A stretch of 64,000 bases of DNA from the NCBI RefSeq assembly GCF_004360155.1, contig NZ_ML178721.1, positions 124,001-188,000 of the forward strand. Reading direction: 5' to 3'. Origin of the DNA: Paraglaciecola marina. Its GTDB lineage: Bacteria > Pseudomonadota > Gammaproteobacteria > Enterobacterales > Alteromonadaceae. Numbering within the stretch: position 1 is the stretch's first letter; each line of letters begins with the position of its first letter. A program made the position numbers and the translations under genes. This document shows positions 61,868 through 64,000 of the stretch, one piece after another. A model generated the notes under the pieces. That model ran no database searches. It saw only the letters and a list, made by a program, of their open reading frames with translations, and was not told the origin of the DNA.

Positions 61868-62631
61868 CAAACAAAAAAATGATATTCAGTTTTTTAAGCC
61901 TTCTCTTATTGTTAGGTGGTTGTACGTCTACTCGGGTAGTAGACGGGCAGGCTCAAGAATATAATGACCCCAAAGATCCTATTGAGCCTTTTAACCGTGT
62001 TATGTGGGACTTTAACTATGATGTATTAGATGCTTATCTTTTACGACCAGCCGCTGTTGCTTACGTTGGGGTTATGCCACAGTTTGCTCGTACTGGGCTG
62101 TTAAATATGGCAGAGAATTTGGAAGAACCTTCTAATTCACTCAATAATTTATTGCAAGGTAAGTTAGAAGGATCCTTTATTAGTTTAGGGCGATTTTTAC
62201 TCAACTCTACGGTGGGGTTACTTGGTTTAATCGATGTAGCAAGTGAACTAGGTATAGAGGCAAAAGAAGAGGAGTTTGGTGAAGTGCTCGGTAAATGGGG
62301 GGTGGGTACAGGTCCGTATCTTATGATCCCAGCATGGGGACCCACGGATATTCGTTCGGGAGTGGGAGACGTTGTGGACTCTTCTTATTCACCATTAGAT
62401 AGTCTGAATTTTTACGCTTCGTTTTTTAGAACTGGGATAAAGGTATTGGAAAGCAGAGCCGCGGTTATTTCACAAGAGCAGCAACTAAACTCTTCTGCTG
62501 ATCCTTATAGCTTTGTTAAAAGTGCCTATTTTCAAAACCTAGAATACAAAGTGCTAGATGGTAAAGTCGTAGTTTCAGAGGAAGAAGAAGCGCTGGATGA
62601 TGATATTGACGCGTTTTTGGATGACCTTTAA
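61864..62631 (+). CDS. mlaA: Outer-membrane lipoprotein MlaA (VacJ)
   Basis: MlaA removes mislocalised phospholipids from the outer leaflet of the outer membrane and hands them to MlaC. The 255-residue lipoprotein has a lipobox LLGGC (about Cys20), the N-terminal DPIEPFNRVMWDFNYDVLDA, the central LEEPSNSLNNLLQGKLEGS and FLLNSTVGLLGLIDVASELG that line the pore, and GPYLMIPAWGPTDIRSGVGD. The very acidic C-terminus (EEEEALDDDIDAFLDDL) is a local feature. It is the last gene of the ccm transcript, overlapping ccmI by four bases; mlaA is more usually alone, and mlaBCDEF are not in the window. Confidence 0.95.
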   Translation: MTNKKMIFSFLSLLLLLGGCTSTRVVDGQAQEYNDPKDPIEPFNRVMWDFNYDVLDAYLLRPAAVAYVGVMPQFARTGLLNMAENLEEPSNSLNNLLQGKLEGSFISLGRFLLNSTVGLLGLIDVASELGIEAKEEEFGEVLGKWGVGTGPYLMIPAWGPTDIRSGVGDVVDSSYSPLDSLNFYASFFRTGIKVLESRAAVISQEQQLNSSADPYSFVKSAYFQNLEYKVLDGKVVVSEEEEALDDDIDAFLDDL

Positions 62632-62645
62632 ACTTTACGTTTATT

Positions 62646-62684
62646 AAAAAAGCCCCGCTTATTAATTGTAAGCGGGGCTTTTTT
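62646..62684. terminator. Bidirectional terminator between mlaA and galE
   Basis: An AAAAAAGCCCCGCTTA arm pairs with TAAGCGGGGCTTTTTT around a short loop, with T runs on both strands, fitting the convergent genes. Confidence 0.94.
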
Positions 62685-62702
62685 ATTTAATGCTTGCAGT
62701 TC

Positions 62703-63716
62703 CTAATACCCTTCAGGGTTGTCTGCTTGCCATTTCCATGAATCTCTACACATATCTGCTAAACCTCTCTTAGCTTCCCAACCTAATGCATCAAATGCAG
62801 TTTTAGGATCAGCATAGCAGGATGCGACATCGCCACTGCGGCGAGCAACGAATTGGTAAGGTATTTTTTGGCCACTTTGCTTTTCAAACTCTTTAACCAT
62901 ATCTAGAACGCTATACCCTTGGCCCGTTCCTAAATTATAAGTCACTATACCCACATCGCCTTGTAATTTTTCTAAGGCCTTTAGATGACCCGTAGCTAAA
63001 TCTTCAACATGTATATAGTCTCTAACACCAGTCCCATCGGGCGTATCGTAATCATTGCCATATATAGATAATTGTTCACGTTTTCCGGTAGCTACCTGTG
63101 TAATGTATGGCATGAGATTGTTTGGAATGCCATTTGGATCTTCACCAATACGGCCTGAAGGATGGGCGCCTGCTGGATTAAAATAACGCAATAGAGCAAT
63201 ATTCCACTCTGGATCTGATTTATATAAATCTTTTAATACCAGCTCAACCATAAGTTTAGACATACCGTATGGATTGGTAGGTTGACCTGTTGGCATATCT
63301 TCACGTAAAGGAAGTTCTACGGGATCTCCATATACAGTAGCGGATGAGCTAAACACTAGATTTTTTACACCAAACTTCTTCATGGCTTCACATAAAGTTA
63401 AAGTGCCATACACATTATTGTTGTAATAATTAAGAGGTTTCTCCACAGACTCACCTACTGCTTTTAAGCCTGCAAAATGAATGACTGCATTAATTTTATG
63501 CTTGGAAAATAGCAACTCTAAAATTGTGTGGTCACGAATGTCACCTTGAACAAATATCGTATTTTTGCCGGTTAACTCTGCAACTCGTTTCAGTGATTCT
63601 TCCGAAGAGTTACATAAATTATCTAATACAATGACTTGATTGCCTGCTTCTAATAACTGCAATACTGTATGGCTACCAATATAACCAGCTCCACCGGTTA
63701 CTAAAATTGTTTGCAT
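62703..63716 (-). CDS. galE: UDP-glucose 4-epimerase
   Basis: GalE interconverts UDP-glucose and UDP-galactose for lipopolysaccharide or exopolysaccharide synthesis and for the Leloir pathway. The 337-residue protein has the NAD-binding [17 protein letters not shown], the catalytic Ser/Tyr/Lys set around [10 protein letters not shown] and [10 protein letters not shown], and [15 protein letters not shown] near residue 180. Length and motifs are standard. AAGGAG lies seven bases before the ATG and inside the end of the upstream gene, whose stop is one base away, so the two are co-transcribed. No galT or galK is adjacent. Confidence 0.96.
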   Translation of the reverse strand: MQTILVTGGAGYIGSHTVLQLLEAGNQVIVLDNLCNSSEESLKRVAELTGKNTIFVQGDIRDHTILELLFSKHKINAVIHFAGLKAVGESVEKPLNYYNNNVYGTLTLCEAMKKFGVKNLVFSSSATVYGDPVELPLREDMPTGQPTNPYGMSKLMVELVLKDLYKSDPEWNIALLRYFNPAGAHPSGRIGEDPNGIPNNLMPYITQVATGKREQLSIYGNDYDTPDGTGVRDYIHVEDLATGHLKALEKLQGDVGIVTYNLGTGQGYSVLDMVKEFEKQSGQKIPYQFVARRSGDVASCYADPKTAFDALGWEAKRGLADMCRDSWKWQADNPEGY

Positions 63717-63717
63717 T

Positions 63718-63999
63718 TTATTCTCCTTGAAATTTATGTGACGGAATATATTTAGCGACTAAACCATAATGAAATGGTTTTATGAATAAAGGGTAAAGTA
63801 AAGTTACCAGTAAAGCCCAGATTATTGCCATCCAATTTGTTGCAGTTTGTAATATGAGAACAAATACAGGGATGACTACTAATAACTTTAAAACATTGAG
63901 TAGCAGTTTTTCAGGACCAATTAACTTTTTCTGGGCAACTTGTACCGCCTCTAAACGTTTTGTTAGTGGTAGATGCTGAATCTGTGGAATGTTTTTGGT
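63718..63999 (-). CDS. C-terminal part of a small membrane protein (possible DUF6170), start beyond window
   Basis: The 93 visible residues (plus stop) come from a short inner-membrane protein upstream of galE. They begin with an amphipathic polar stretch ([20 protein letters not shown]), then two membrane helices (about [19 protein letters not shown] and [17 protein letters not shown]), and end in a short basic tail. The stop lies one base before galE. The style matches small proteins annotated DUF6170 in related marine bacteria, but I am not sure of that name. Function unknown; the first part is outside the window. Confidence 0.7.
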   Translation of the reverse strand, partial: TKNIPQIQHLPLTKRLEAVQVAQKKLIGPEKLLLNVLKLLVVIPVFVLILQTATNWMAIIWALLVTLLYPLFIKPFHYGLVAKYIPSHKFQGE

Positions 64000-64000
64000 T

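Noticed and set aside
1-64000. CRISPR arrays, insertion sequences, integrases, tRNA or rRNA genes
   Set aside because: No regularly spaced repeats, transposase or integrase motifs, or cloverleaf or ribosomal RNA segments could be supported on either strand.

Overview
The window reads as a chromosomal segment of a free-living, motile, Gram-negative gammaproteobacterium, most likely a marine member of the Alteromonadales (Alteromonadaceae-like; genus not decidable from sequence alone). The reasons are a moderately AT-rich composition, gammaproteobacterial gene neighbourhoods (tkt-epd-pgk-fba, ppk-ppx, pncC-recA, srmB-rdgB-hemW, ccmABCDEFGHI), MetJ-, LexA- and PhoB-type operators, a large TonB-dependent receptor, FlgT, and envelope sorting or signalling parts such as a probable GlyGly-CTERM protein and PrsK/PrsR. 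No rRNA, tRNA, insertion sequence, prophage or CRISPR array was seen. Only one gene-free stretch exceeds 300 bases (45508-45905).

Layout. 1-4032 (minus strand): a truncated M48 lipoprotein peptidase, an eight-bladed beta-propeller/Calx-beta surface protein, and metK with tandem met boxes. 4305-9634: carbon metabolism (tkt, epd, pgk, class I fructose-bisphosphate aldolase). 9749-12419: a small conserved-looking protein and a BaeSR-like two-component pair. 12447-17581: LysR regulator, two MFS transporters, a TetR regulator and a 2-oxoglutarate/Fe(II) oxygenase. 17682-29886: a phosphate island with ppx, ppk, an ACT-domain regulator, a DUF47 PhoU-like protein with a PiT transporter, then a cysteine-paired lipoprotein, a TonB-dependent receptor, a secreted TonB-domain protein and a small ribbon-helix-helix protein. 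Three Pho-box-like direct repeats precede ppk, the lipoprotein/receptor unit and the small regulator.

30132-34186: detached flagellar ring genes flgT and flgH, a Ser-rich unknown protein, and an OxyR-type regulator. 34367-36519: an ECF sigma/anti-sigma/coiled-coil secreted protein operon. 36629-45507: a FabH-like ketoacyl synthase, PrsK/PrsR, LrgA/LrgB, two DUF1566 proteins and a YggN-like protein. 45906-50031 (minus): a probable outer-membrane barrel protein and hemW-rdgB-srmB. 50231-51888: pncC and recA with an SOS box. 51970-54670 (minus): a stand-alone FlhB C-terminal domain and FliK. 54865-62631: a complete cytochrome c maturation operon ccmABCDEFGHI ending with mlaA. 62703-64000 (minus): galE and the end of a small membrane protein.

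The most interesting candidate system is the Pho-box-associated lipoprotein plus TonB-dependent receptor next to polyphosphate and phosphate-transport genes. It looks like a phosphate-starvation outer-membrane uptake module whose substrate is unknown.
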